Assembly (NCBI GenBank): GCA_016858145.1
Contig: JAEHOE010000029.1
Location: forward strand, 124,001 to 188,000
Direction of reading: 5' to 3'
Length of the DNA stretch: 64,000 bases
From: Edaphochlamys debaryana
Lineage: Eukaryota; Chlorophyta; Chlorophyceae; Chlamydomonadales
The position numbers were made by a program, and so were the translations under genes. Position 1 is the first letter of the stretch; every line of letters begins with the position of its first letter. The notes below the pieces were generated by a model that was not told the DNA's origin, did not search any database, and saw nothing but the letters and a program-made list of their open reading frames with translations. Shown here one piece after another: positions 31,701 to 42,600 of the stretch.

Positions 31701-34700
31701 GTGCGGAGGCACCCCCATGGTGGCGGGTCTGACCAACCCGCCCTCCTTAACCCACGCCAGGGGTAACCCGGCGTTAGATATTTCTATTTCTATTTCTACC
31801 CCCTGCCCACGCTGCCACCCATCAACTAACCACCCGCTTTTTTATGCGCCCCACCCGCAGCGTGCCCGGACTACCCGGGGTATTACACATATCCTGACCA
31901 GGATCACGTGGGGGACGAATACAACCTGTACGCAAGCGCTAGCGACGCAGCAACAGCATGCTTCACGGACGTGGTCTGCCGCGGGTTCACCAGCACAGGC
32001 CGGACGAAGCGCAACGTGGATACTAGTTCTTACGGGCACTCTGTTTGCTTCTACAAGAAAGTAACCGGTAGGCGGCAGGGCGTGTGCAGGCGCACGTGCG
32101 GAATACCTAGCAGACCCTTGGCATGCAATCGTGCCGCTGCCGCCGCCGCCGCCGCCGCCGCGCACCCAACTTCACGCTTTGCCTTGCCTTGCGTGCCGCA
32201 GGGTGCACTGACGCCACCCTGGTGTACAACTCGTTCACGGCCATCCCGGACCAAGACCACCCAGGGGATGACCTTGATGCCCAGTCTTTTAGCGAGGTGG
32301 ACGCCTACTTCAGATGCATTTCCACCAACGAGTGCGCTGGCTTCAACAGCCGCGGCCAGTACAAGTCCGCCGCACTTCCAAGCGTTTTCTCGTACGGGAC
32401 GTGCCTGTACATCCGTACGACATCGACCAGTAAGCATGCAGCAGCAGGAACGAAGGATATTTCGAGGCGGTACCGCTGTACCATTTGGGGTTCACTTCAT
32501 TCTACTTCCCCGCCGCTCCCAGCCATCCATCATCACGCAACTCGTCCACCACACACCCGTGTCCGTCCCCCGCCCCCCGCCCCCCGCCCCCCGCCGCCAC
32601 ACACAGCTTGCGAATACTATGGCGGCTTCACAGCGCTGCCGGACTCAGACCACCTGGGCAACACCCTTTCGAGCGTTGGCAACGCCATCACCGCCTACAG
32701 GTGGGTGGTACTGGTACCCTGGCCTGGAACTGGACCCCAGCCCGCCCAGCGATTGGTGGCCTCCGCTTAAGCGTACGTAGAAAGCTAGCGTTTAGGCATC
32801 CGTTGCAAGGCTTGATATCTTGTTTGGGGCTGGGCGTGCAATGGGCGGAGTGACATGGAGCCTGGCGAAACCTTGCGCTCAACGTCCAGACCGAGATACC
32901 ATCAGCGTCAGATGGGTATTGTCTACAGTGTATCGTTGAGAGCCGGGAAGGTTATCGACCCGGCGCAAACTCCACATGTTGGAACGCGGTCGCACCAACG
33001 CGCACCCAGAGCCCGAGGAGCAAAGCGGATACGCATTTCACGCGTTATCTTACACCTTGAATCTAAGAGCGAGGTAGTCCCGACAACCGTAAACCGCAGG
33101 ATGCTGCGGTGCGGAGCGGTGGAGACCTCGCCGCTCAAGCCCGAACCGAGCGTTATGTTGCTTTTCAGACCGTATATATATTACATATACGTTCTGGGCA
33201 GAAGAAATCGCAACATCTTGTCGCGGGCCGGTGCGTCATAACGAGTTCCACCCGCGACCACGCTCCAACGCCCGGTCCACCCGAAGCTCCGCTCGGAGCG
33301 CTCCGCACGTCCCTCGCGCTTTGCACCGTGCCTGTGCGCATATCACGCTGACCAGCCACCAGGTCTTTGCCCTTTTCCCAGTAGGTGGGTCGGGGGGTCG
33401 GGGAACTGTCGTCAAGGGGGCCCAGGATCTTTCGTCACGGCGGGCAGGACCCTTCCGTCGGCTCCTGCGCTCTTACAGGGGTCTGTAAGGCTCGTATCGA
33501 CAACGTCTGAACTCTGGGTATGACTGAGCACCACGTACAGCGGTCGGGAGGTGGGTCCAGGCCGGGCATGACCCGCATGTTGGCATGCCAGCGTTGCGGA
33601 ACACTTGGGGGGCAATTCCCACTGCCCCCTGTTCTGTGACACACAGCCACTTTGTCACACAAGGAGTCAGAAGCACTAAGCGCAACGGTGGTAGGTGCGG
33701 CCTTCGCCTGGCTTTCGCCCCAAGACGGCTTGCTTGCAACGCAATAGCACGCGTGGAGAGCAGTCCGTAGATGCAGAGTTACCGTAAGCTTCGTGCATGT
33801 GCAGGGCTGCCGTACGCTGTTCGGCATGGGTGGGTGGGTGGGTGGGTCCGGTCAGGGGGTTCAGGAACTTTGTGGCATGGAGTGCAAAACTTTCGTCCCT
33901 ACCACCCCCACCCCCCCTGGTTCAGTTCTTGTGTCAGCGACCAGAATTGCGCCGGCTTCAATACAAATGGGGAAATCAAGGGTAACGTCTCCGGTGACAC
34001 GAGCTACTACAACGGTCGCTGCCTTTGGATCAGACAGCCCACCGGTGAGCGCCAAAGATGGCCTTATCTAGCCTTTCTAGAGCACCTGCAACCATCAGAC
34101 GCCTTGCCTCTTGAACATCTGCTTTGTGCTCACTCTCCCCTGCTTTCATCCGCAGCGTGCGCCGCCTCTTTGGGTACCAGGTGCGTGCAGAGGTGGCTTG
34201 GATACGCGGTCTAGTTGCTGTCCGTAAAGCTCATCAGGATCTTCTGGGGGGCGCATGTGGCAGCTAGCAGAGTCTAGGGGCATAGCCCACGCAATGAGGA
34301 CGGGCACCAAGCGCCCAAGCCCACTCTCTCTCCCCTGGCCCCTCCCAGGCTCTGCCTGACCAGGGCCGCACTGGGCACGACCTCGGCTCCCTCATCGACG
34401 CCAACAACCCCTATGCTGGCCGAGCCACGTGCGACTCGGATCCCGCCTGCGCCGGCTTTTCTGGCACCACCACCAAGTCTCGGGTCTACCCCACGGTGCC
34501 TTCTTTTGGAACATGTTTCTACGTCAAGGTCCCGACTCGTGAGTGCGGAAAGATCTATCTATCAGAGGCAGCGGCATGGATGGGCGGGAGCAGCGAGGCT
34601 GGGATGAGGGATCCATCTTGCCGTACGCACGACTGGCACGACGGCGTTCAGTACTGCGTTATGCGTTCCCGCCACCGCGCCCTTGCGCTGCCGTGCTGAG

Positions 34701-35880
34701 CTGCCGCCCCGACCCCCGCGCCCCCGCCCCCCCGCCCCCCAAGCCTGCGTGAACTTCACTGGTTTCACCGCCATACCGGACAAGTCCGACTCTACTTTCG
34801 ACCCCGGATTCAAGAGCTATGCAACCACGACAGCGGCGGCGCTCGCTTGTGCCAATGACACCGCCTGTGTTGGCTTTGACCTGAACAACATCACGAAGAC
34901 CACAATGACCCAGATTTACTACTTGCGGGGAACCTGCATTTACCTCAAAACGAGCGGTACGGTGATCATTCTTTGGTGGGGGTTGGTTGCTTCTAGAATA
35001 AGACATCAAGGGACGTTCCCGGGGCCGCGTGGAGGAGGGGATTGCGTGGGGGGATTGCGTGGGGATGCTGGTGGTGATGGTGGGGGAAGAGGGATGGCTG
35101 GAGCACGCCACCCCCCCTGCATGCCTCGGTGCACCGACGCGCGGAGCAGCCCAGGTTACTCTAGGCGGGACTTTCAGCCTGGAAGCCACTTTCGGCGACC
35201 AGGTACCCCGTTCACAGGCACAGGCATTCTGCGTCGGCCAACATCATGCGACGCCAACACCGCGGCACTACGCCCCGTTGTCTATAATAACCCCTGCATG
35301 CCTCCGGGCGGGTTGCACCCAGCCATGCGGCCCTATCCGGCTGGGGTGGCTGGGGGCAAGGCAGGGCTCGGGGCATTTGCTTGCTCACCACCTGTTCCCA
35401 CCCATCAATAAAACGGCCCCTCATCCGGTGCACCCTCGCTCCTCACTCCACCCCATCCGCAGGAGTGGCGTGCCCCCCCTACCCAGGCTACACGGTAGGG
35501 TGCTAGTGTGTGCCATTCCCCCCTTCCTTGCTTTGCTCGGTTTATAGCCTACCGCGTGCATTTATGACGCGCCGCCGCTCACCCGCTCGTCTGCCTGTCT
35601 GTCCCTTCATTCGTTCCCGCGCGCCACTTGAAAGTACTGAAACCCTGTCACCCCCGGCATGCTGCCCCAGGCATTTCCCGACAATGACATGCCCACTAGC
35701 CGATTCAGCTCTTATGGCAGTATCGATACCCTCAAGCGAGATTGCGACGCCGCGTTTTACTGCACTGGCTTCACAACCGGAAACGCCGACTTCGGGGGCG
35801 TGCTGTGGCTCTTGTCGAGCACCGGCTCCGTCTCCTATTCCTCGGGGACGTGCCTGTACCTCAAGACACCGAGTCGTTAG
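25737..35880 (+). CDS. Secreted mosaic glycoprotein: PAN/apple-like, Pro-rich, LamG-like and Asp-Gly Cys modules
   Basis: The exons are 25737-25869, 26685-26799, 27153-27277, 27391-27618, 27643-28572, 28704-28772, 28897-29103, 29277-29405, 30104-30166, 30341-30609, 30841-30970, 31146-31352, 31861-32067, 32202-32429, 32607-32700, 33926-34044, 34156-34208 (end uncertain), 34349-34538, 34744-34956, 35463-35494 and 35671-35880. That makes about 1316 residues. The order is a signal segment (LLAVAALWLGPAAHG), one PAN/apple-like Cys module, a PPRPPP-type hinge, a LamG-like jelly roll ending GAVLIYNRALNVTDLKRIHE, three Cys modules with D-x-D-G (DGDGLLDAV, DADGAKDLA, DADGVKDWV), a second Pro-rich hinge, then about six PAN-like modules (for example YPDQDHVGDEY...ACFTD..CRGFTSTG). 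It is probably an extracellular-matrix or cell-surface protein; hydroxyproline-type hinges suit the algal wall. Most introns are phase 1. The last codon is TAG. Confidence 0.75.
27052..27156 (+). repeat. Duplicated acceptor region before exon 3 of the mosaic gene
   Basis: ACACATGTGCAGGA occurs at about 27054-27067 and again at about 27141-27154. Both give an AG acceptor in the same phase. Use of the first would add 30 in-frame codons (SYAELRHTLWVWPGF...) without disturbing the downstream frame. The shorter form fits the Cys spacing of the other modules better. Confidence 0.6.
29423..30016 (+). mobile_element. Intronic non-autonomous element, copy 1
   Basis: The element begins CAAGGCTTGAT and ends near CCTCGCGCTGCACCGTG. 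It is collinear with 32806-33330 in the same orientation; shared blocks include TGCGCTCCACGTCCAGACCG, ACCAACGCGCACCCAGAGCC and CGAAGCTCCGCTCGGAGC. It has no terminal inverted repeat and no coding capacity. An internal segment, GCAACATCCTGTCGCGGGCC, is duplicated (29834-29861 and 29903-29931). It lies wholly inside the intron after exon 8 of the mosaic gene. Confidence 0.75.
32806..33330 (+). mobile_element. Intronic non-autonomous element, copy 2
   Basis: This is the second copy of the element at 29423, lacking the insertion after the first 30 bases and the internal duplication. It contains a TATATATATTACATATACG stretch. It lies in the intron that splits the PAN-like module whose halves are exons 15 and 16; the host module is otherwise intact. 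Confidence 0.75.
35129..35293 (+). repeat. Dispersed repeat, copy 2
   Basis: This partner of 3224-3378 lies in the intron after exon 19 of the mosaic gene. It is distinct in sequence from the 0.5-0.6 kb element found twice in the same gene. Confidence 0.7.
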
Positions 35881-36630
35881 GGCGTTGGAGCTAGCTGCAT
35901 GCGTGCTGCTGAGTGGGGGCGATGCGATGGCTGGGCAGCAGTACATAGCTCCAGGCCTTGTAGGCCCTGCGAGGCCCGCGTCGGGATTGCAAAGGCCCAA
36001 TGATACCTCAGAGCGGTGCCGGACAAATGGAGCGCTTTGGACTAGAACTTCCCATGTGCAGGTGCGTGAGTGCGTGTTGCCTTTCTTTCGATGACGGCCG
36101 GAGCGAATGCGTAGCGTGGATTGGGGTGCCTGCTTCCATCTGAAGTCGCGGCAGGGCTGCTAACGAGCGCGCACCGTGAAGCGGCAGACAGCAGCGCGTT
36201 GACAATCAATGCTAATTAGGAAGTGGGGAGTGAAGCCCGGGGCGACATACTGGGGGCAGGAGGGCATGGGGTGACACGGCGGGGGAGGACACGTGTGACA
36301 CGCGGGGGCGGCGGGGTTTGGGTTCGGTGCGAAACACAGGCGTTGTACTGTCGCGCCGGAAACGAATGCAGAGCCTGTTACATGGCCATACCTCATAGGC
36401 TTAGTGCAGTCTCTAACGTCATGATACTCTGAGAAGCGTTGAGCCAGAATGCACGTTGACCATGAGTCGCTGCCAACTCTCAAAGCGGCACGCCTAACAC
36501 AACAGTTGCATGATGCTTAGTTGTGGCAGAGCGAGAGCGTAGGGGCGACGTGCTGCCCCCTACAGTTCGTCGAGACTTGCGCATTTCTCTCTCTTACTGA
36601 CCTCGCGCTGAACCTCGAATTGGAGAAACT
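35881..36630. other. 3' UTR and promoter region
   Basis: This is the spacer between the mosaic gene and the coiled-coil gene. I see no further gene and no clear TGTAA. Confidence 0.5.
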
Positions 36631-39600
36631 ATGGCGCCTGCAAGGACATCAAGGTGATACCGAATAGCCAGACGGGGCTGAAACGTACCTCCATCCCGAG
36701 CCTCTGGGCGCGGACTCGCCAGCACGCAGTCGCAGTGTTAACTTGCTGCCAGCCAATCAAGAGAGGGTTTGAGCTGCGGGCCAGAGCTCCAGAGCTGAAG
36801 CGACCCAGAGCCCGCGCGCTCTCAGCCTCCACCCGCCCTTCCCGGCCTTGTCTACTCGCGTGCCCTGACGCCCGTCCCCTCATCACCCACACGCGCCTCA
36901 GTTCCACCAACACCCATGTCGGCGTGGACGCGCTGGCGGGTGGCGGGGGTTGGGGGACCTCCGGCCTGGGCTTTCCGGGTCAGAGCAGCACCGGTGCTGG
37001 TGACACAACCCACCGCTCCGTGGATTCCGACCTCCCAGAAAACGCGGAGCTGCAGTTCTATCGCAACACGCGAATCCGCCACCCCTGGGAGTTCGCCAGC
37101 GCGGATTACGGCCGATCGGGCGGCCTGACGCCAACCGGCCTCTCCAGCAGCGGGGGTCTGACCATCAACCCGCTCATGGGTCACAGCTTCGGAGGAAGCG
37201 CTGGCACCAGCCCCGGACCGAGCTCCAACACGAGACCCGGGTCGCGGACATTCGCCAGTCGACCCTCCACGGTACCCAAGCTGATGCTCCAGGGTCTGAC
37301 TGGCGGCTCCTCGTCGCCTTCACTGTTTCCGGGGCCGGGCGCTGGCTCCTCAGCCCAGCTGCAAGCCGACTTCCCGCCCATGGCGTGGCAGGGCTCGTAC
37401 GGCATCGGCGCCGCACAAGCTGCTGACGGTTACGGAGGCGGTTACGGAAGCGGTTACGGCGCGGCGTACGGCGGGACCGGCAGCGGCGTGGCGGCAAACG
37501 TGGGCAGCTCACTCCTGCCTGCCGTGGACGGGGCGGCGGCGGTCAATTCGGACGGGGACGGCGCGCCGGCGGGGCCTCGGCGTCGCTCCCTCGATGCTCA
37601 GGCCCACACCCGTTCGCACTCCCACTCCCACTCCCACTCGCACCACCACCTACACCGTGCGGAGGATGGCACTGCGTCGAGCGGCGCCCAGCCGCCGTAC
37701 CCCCTGAACCGTACGACAACCGCGCCTGCCGTGGGGGGCAGCCGGGCCCAGTCGGGCCCGTCGGGGGCCTGGGCGGCTGCCGTGCCGGGGCCCGCGACGG
37801 CGGCGCCAGCGGCTGACCCCGGGCAGGGAGGGGCACAGCCGGCAGGCGCGGGGACCGGCGGTGCTGGAGCCGTGGGGTCCAGGTGAGGGGGGTCTTTGGA
37901 GCTGCACCGGGACACATGCTGTAGGGCCTCGTAGGCTGGGTGTTACAGGAGATCATGCGGGCTGTGGGGCGGGTGGGGGCCCACGGGACTGGAGCGGCAT
38001 GGTCCGACGTTCTCGTGCACCCGGCCCCGCCTCCAGGCCGCCTTCGCAGCAGCTCCAGCGGGGAGGCATCCTGCCGCACCCGTCCACCCTCTATGGTGAG
38101 CGCTTGAGCCGGATGGTAGTGTGGTGCTGTGTGGGCATGACGGGTTTAAAGCAAGGCGCAATGCAGCGCAGTGCACGATTGCGCAGCGTGGGCATGAAGG
38201 GTAGCAGGTCTGGCGATACAGCTGAGCACTTGAGAAGAGGTGCCATTAGGCAGCGAATCCTGTCGGGTTTTGAAAGGGCTTGGGCGCAGGCACTTTCTAA
38301 CTAATTGCCCCTGGCCCTTCTGCCACGTGGCCCTTTTCGCAGGCCCTGCGGCTGCGGCGTATGCGCGCCTGCCGCCCCGCACCTCCCCGCGGCGCTCCCC
38401 ACGCAACTCCCCTCGCTCGGCGTCGGCCGCCGCCTCCTCGCCCTCATCAGGCCCAGGCGCCGCAGCCTCCGCGGGCGCCGGCCTGTCACCCGCCCTCGCC
38501 CCGCACACCAGCGCTGCCACGGCGGCTGGTGCCTCAGCGGTGTACGAATCCGCGCTGTACAGCAGTTCGGCGGGTACGGCAGCAGGGGGCCCAGGATCTG
38601 GCGGCCAGAAGTGGCTGACCCGTACAGCTTCCTTCGGTCATGCAAGCAGCCTGACCTCGCTTGGGGCGGGCGCATCGACGTTCGACTCCGACCCCGAGTC
38701 CAGTCAGCCAACCGTCGGAAGCAGTACGGCCTTCACTGCGTCGAGCAGTACCAACGACCGGCCGCCTTCTGTCGTACCGGCCTTGCACGGCCTGGCAGCA
38801 GCCGTGGCAGCCGCAGCAGCTACCGGCGGGACCGGCGGAGAGACGTCCACGGGGACGGCTGGACAAGGGACAGGGACAGGAACAGGGGCAGGTGCCGGCG
38901 GCGGAGGCGGAGGCGGGGGCGCTGCGAGCGGTTTTGAGACCCCCACCACAGCTCTGATGGAGGCCCAGAGGACGGGGCAGCTCACCATCGAGGCGATCCT
39001 GGCCGCAGCTGCCCCGGCAACCCGGTAGGGATGGGGTGGATGACGTGGAGGCTCTGTTGAGCCCTTAGGGCTCCCGCCCGCGGGCCCGACCCGCTGTTCC
39101 TCTGTGAGGGGACTCCACCCACGGCCCCGTGCCCTTGCCTTCTTACCTTTGACCGTCACATCCTTGCGAGTCCCCGTTTCCCCGCCATCCTTCCGGTGCC
39201 CCTGCCCCGTAACCGCTTCCCTCCATTCCGTGACAGGGGCTACAACGCCGCCGGCACGCGACCCGACGCGTCCGCGGCCGCCGCTGTGGCGCAGGCCTTC
39301 AGGGCGCTGCACTCGCGGAGCGGCGGCAAGCAGCCGAGCCGGGAGGACGTGTGGGAGCTCAAGGTGGGGCTCACCAGTCGTCCAGCGCAGGGCAGCTGGG
39401 GACGGCCAGCGCTGGGAGAAGAGGGGCCTGGGATGGAGACGTATGCGGAGTTGGAGCGGCAGGGTTCCTCTCTCGGAACGCTGGAGGGGAGTCAGCCGCT
39501 GAGGCGGGCCGCTTGGTGCCCGGAGTGCTGCTCCTATGAGGCTATCGGCAGGGTCCCATGCCTGACCTGCACGCTGGGCGGAAGAGAGGATGCAGAGGGG

Positions 39601-42600
39601 GCGGGTAAGGGTATCGTGACGTAGCGGACTGGACGGGCGCTGCCTGCAGCTGTATCCTACTGCCTTTCAGGATGGGCCGACAAGGAAAATAAAGCTTATA
39701 CCGGTACTCAAACGCTCCAACCGCACCCTCCATGCCCCTTCCTTTCCACCAGGCCGCGCTCTATCGGCAGGTGGCAGCCGTGGGGGCAGCCCAGCAGCCC
39801 CCCTCCTCCATCACGGTCACCGCAGCGTCCGGCGCCCCCGCCGCAGCCAGCGGCAGCGCCTCGCCTGCGCCCCCGGGCTACGCGCCCAGCCCCGCGCCCG
39901 GCAGCGCTGCCGCGGCGCTCCGCAACACCACCCCGGGGCCCCCCTCGCGCGCCGGCACAGTCGGCGCCGGTCGGTCCCTCAGCCCTGGCGCCGCCAGCGC
40001 CGGCGGCGGCGGCGGCTATCAGTCGGCGGCGCCGTCGCCGTCGCCCTGGCAGGGCAGCGCCGCGGGGGCATACGGGGCGGCGGCGGCGGCGGGCGTGGCG
40101 GTGCAGGGCCCGCCGGCGGCGGCCCAACCGTTCGGCTGGGACGACGTGGCTTTCCAACCGCTGGCGGTTAGGGACCCCGACGGTTTCATGCTGGAGGGTG
40201 AGCACCGTGTGACTTATGGCCATGGGCTAGCAATGTCCTTGTCTGAGTAATGCCCCCCCTTCCAGCCTTCCGCGAGTCCAAGCGTAAAGCCCTTCTTCCC
40301 CAACTCCTGCATGATTTGTTTCCCCTTCCCCCGCCGGCCTCACAGCCCCCCTTTCCTCAACTCCTCTTCATGTCCTCCCCCCCTTCCCCTGACCCCTGAC
40401 AGGTGCGGTGGTGGGGCAGGAGGCGGCCATGACGGCGGCCATCACCGGCATCGTGGCGCAGGCGAGTGATCGGGCCGTTGGCGGTTGGCGGTTGGGCTTG
40501 GGCGGTTGATAGGGTACCGTTGGCGGTTCGCGTTGGTGGTGAAGATGCTGTCCGACGGTGCACTTGTGCGGTGCCTGCACGCGCTTGGCGGTACTCCACC
40601 GGTCGCCCTCGCGCGTCAGGGCCGTTCGTGGCATGGGTGATTGGGGTTCAACGGCTGCCCCATCGATCCTGTCAGGCAGGGGTTCAGCCGGATACCCCCC
40701 TATGCCACCCCATGTCTCATGTCATGTGTCCCCCCCACACCGGTACCATGTCGCGGTCCCCGCAGGTCGGCGTGCCATCCTCACCGCCACCCGGCGCCTG
40801 CCCTCCCTCCCTTCCCTCCCCACTCCCCACTCCCATTCACCCCCAATCCTCCCTCCCTCTCCCTCCTCCCCCCGCAGGTGGGCGTGTCCTGTGTGGAGCG
40901 GGCGCACCTGCTGCACGGGCTGTGGGCCACCATGCGGCAGCTGCTGGCGGCGGCGCTGTCGGACCGAGACATCGCCAGGTGGGGGCGCATGGGGAGGGTG
41001 AATGGCCGGCGGGATCGGCCAGGGTTGCAGGTCGGGGGGATGTGGGTTGGGGGTTGGGGTCGGGCATAGCGGGAATCGGCCAGACATGCAGAACAGGTCG
41101 GACCGTCGCAGCCCTCGCGCTGCACCCCCTCCGCCGCCCCACCTCACGCACCCGAGCGCGCCACGCCCAGCACTCTCCCCCAGCATTTTGACCCCAGCAC
41201 TGGACCCCCATCCCGCCCTTTTGGTCTCTCCGCTCCCTGCTGCCGCAGGTCCCGGCTGCTGGAGGAGCGGCGCGAGGCCGCCGCCGCTGCCTCCAAGGCC
41301 GCCCGCGAGGCGGAGGGGCTGCGGGAGAAGATCGCTGCGTGCCTGCACCAGGCGGACACCGCCACTCAGAAGTGGGTGGAAGTGGAGTTGGGTGTGTGGA
41401 TGTGGGATGTGGGAAAGGGGCAAATGCGGGAGGGATTTTGACGCTGGACGAGGGCTTGGGCGCTGTCGGGTAGGATACTGCTGGGGCGAGACGTGCCCTC
41501 CTCGACGCGGCAAGAGCTGTCAGAGAGGGCTCAGCACAACGGGTTGCTGAGCATTCGTCCGACTGCACCGTGGGCCCCCTCAACCCAACCCCGACCCCGA
41601 CCCGGACCCCGACCCGGACCCCGACCCGGACCCGGACCCTTGCAGGCACAAGGAGGCGATGGAGCAGTTGAACGCAGCCAAGGCCGAGATCAGCCGGGTG
41701 AGGGGCGGGGGGTCGAGGGGTGGGGAGGCCACAAGGGATTGAGGAGGCCGGAACCGCTGGGGGTGAGGTCTAGGGCGTGAGGGTCGCCTGCTTCCCGGCA
41801 GCTTGGCACGTCGCTCGCGTTGCGGTGTGACCCCTTTTGGTGCTGCGTGCACATGAGAGCATGCGGTAAGAAGACGGATGCCCGAGCGCTTTCTTGTGAA
41901 GGGGACCAGGCGACGGACTTACCGAGCCAAGCCCGAGCCCGTTCGCCTCATGAGTCATGACGGCCCATGTGCCCTCCTCCCTCCCCCTCTCCGTTTCCTC
42001 CCTCCCTCCCTTCCTGTCCTGCCCCCCCAGCTCCGCAAGGTGGCTATGGACGGGGACCAGGACGTGCTGCGGGCGCGGCTGGAGTCGCTCACCACACGGG
42101 CGGAGGCGGCCGAGGAGGAGGCGGAGGCGCTGAGGGGGCAGCTGCAGGTGGGGCTGGGTGAGGGCTGTACGGCATCTTTGATCCATTCGCCTTCCGCATC
42201 CGCTTCCATTCCATTCCACTCACCCCTCACCAGCGGCCGAGGAGGAGCCTCCCACTTCTCTCCTCGCCCCACCCTCAGGAGGTCGAGTCGGTTCGGAGCC
42301 TCCTCACACCTCCTCTCTTCACTTCACTTCACTTCTCACAAGTCAATCCTTCTCCCATATACATCATTTTCCCATTCTTTCTTTATCGCGCCCGCAGGAG
42401 GTCGAGTCGGAGCTCTCCGACGTCCGCACCGACGCCGCTCTCGCCTCCGCCCGCGCCGCCACGGCCGAGGGCCAGGCGGGGGCGCTGGCCAATGAGGTCC
42501 GCGCGCGCACGCCCCGGCCCAAGCGCTCCCTGGGGGCGGCGGGGGAGCTGCTCACCGAGTCGGGCCAGCAGGTGGGAAGCTCGGGTGTGTGTGGAGGGGG

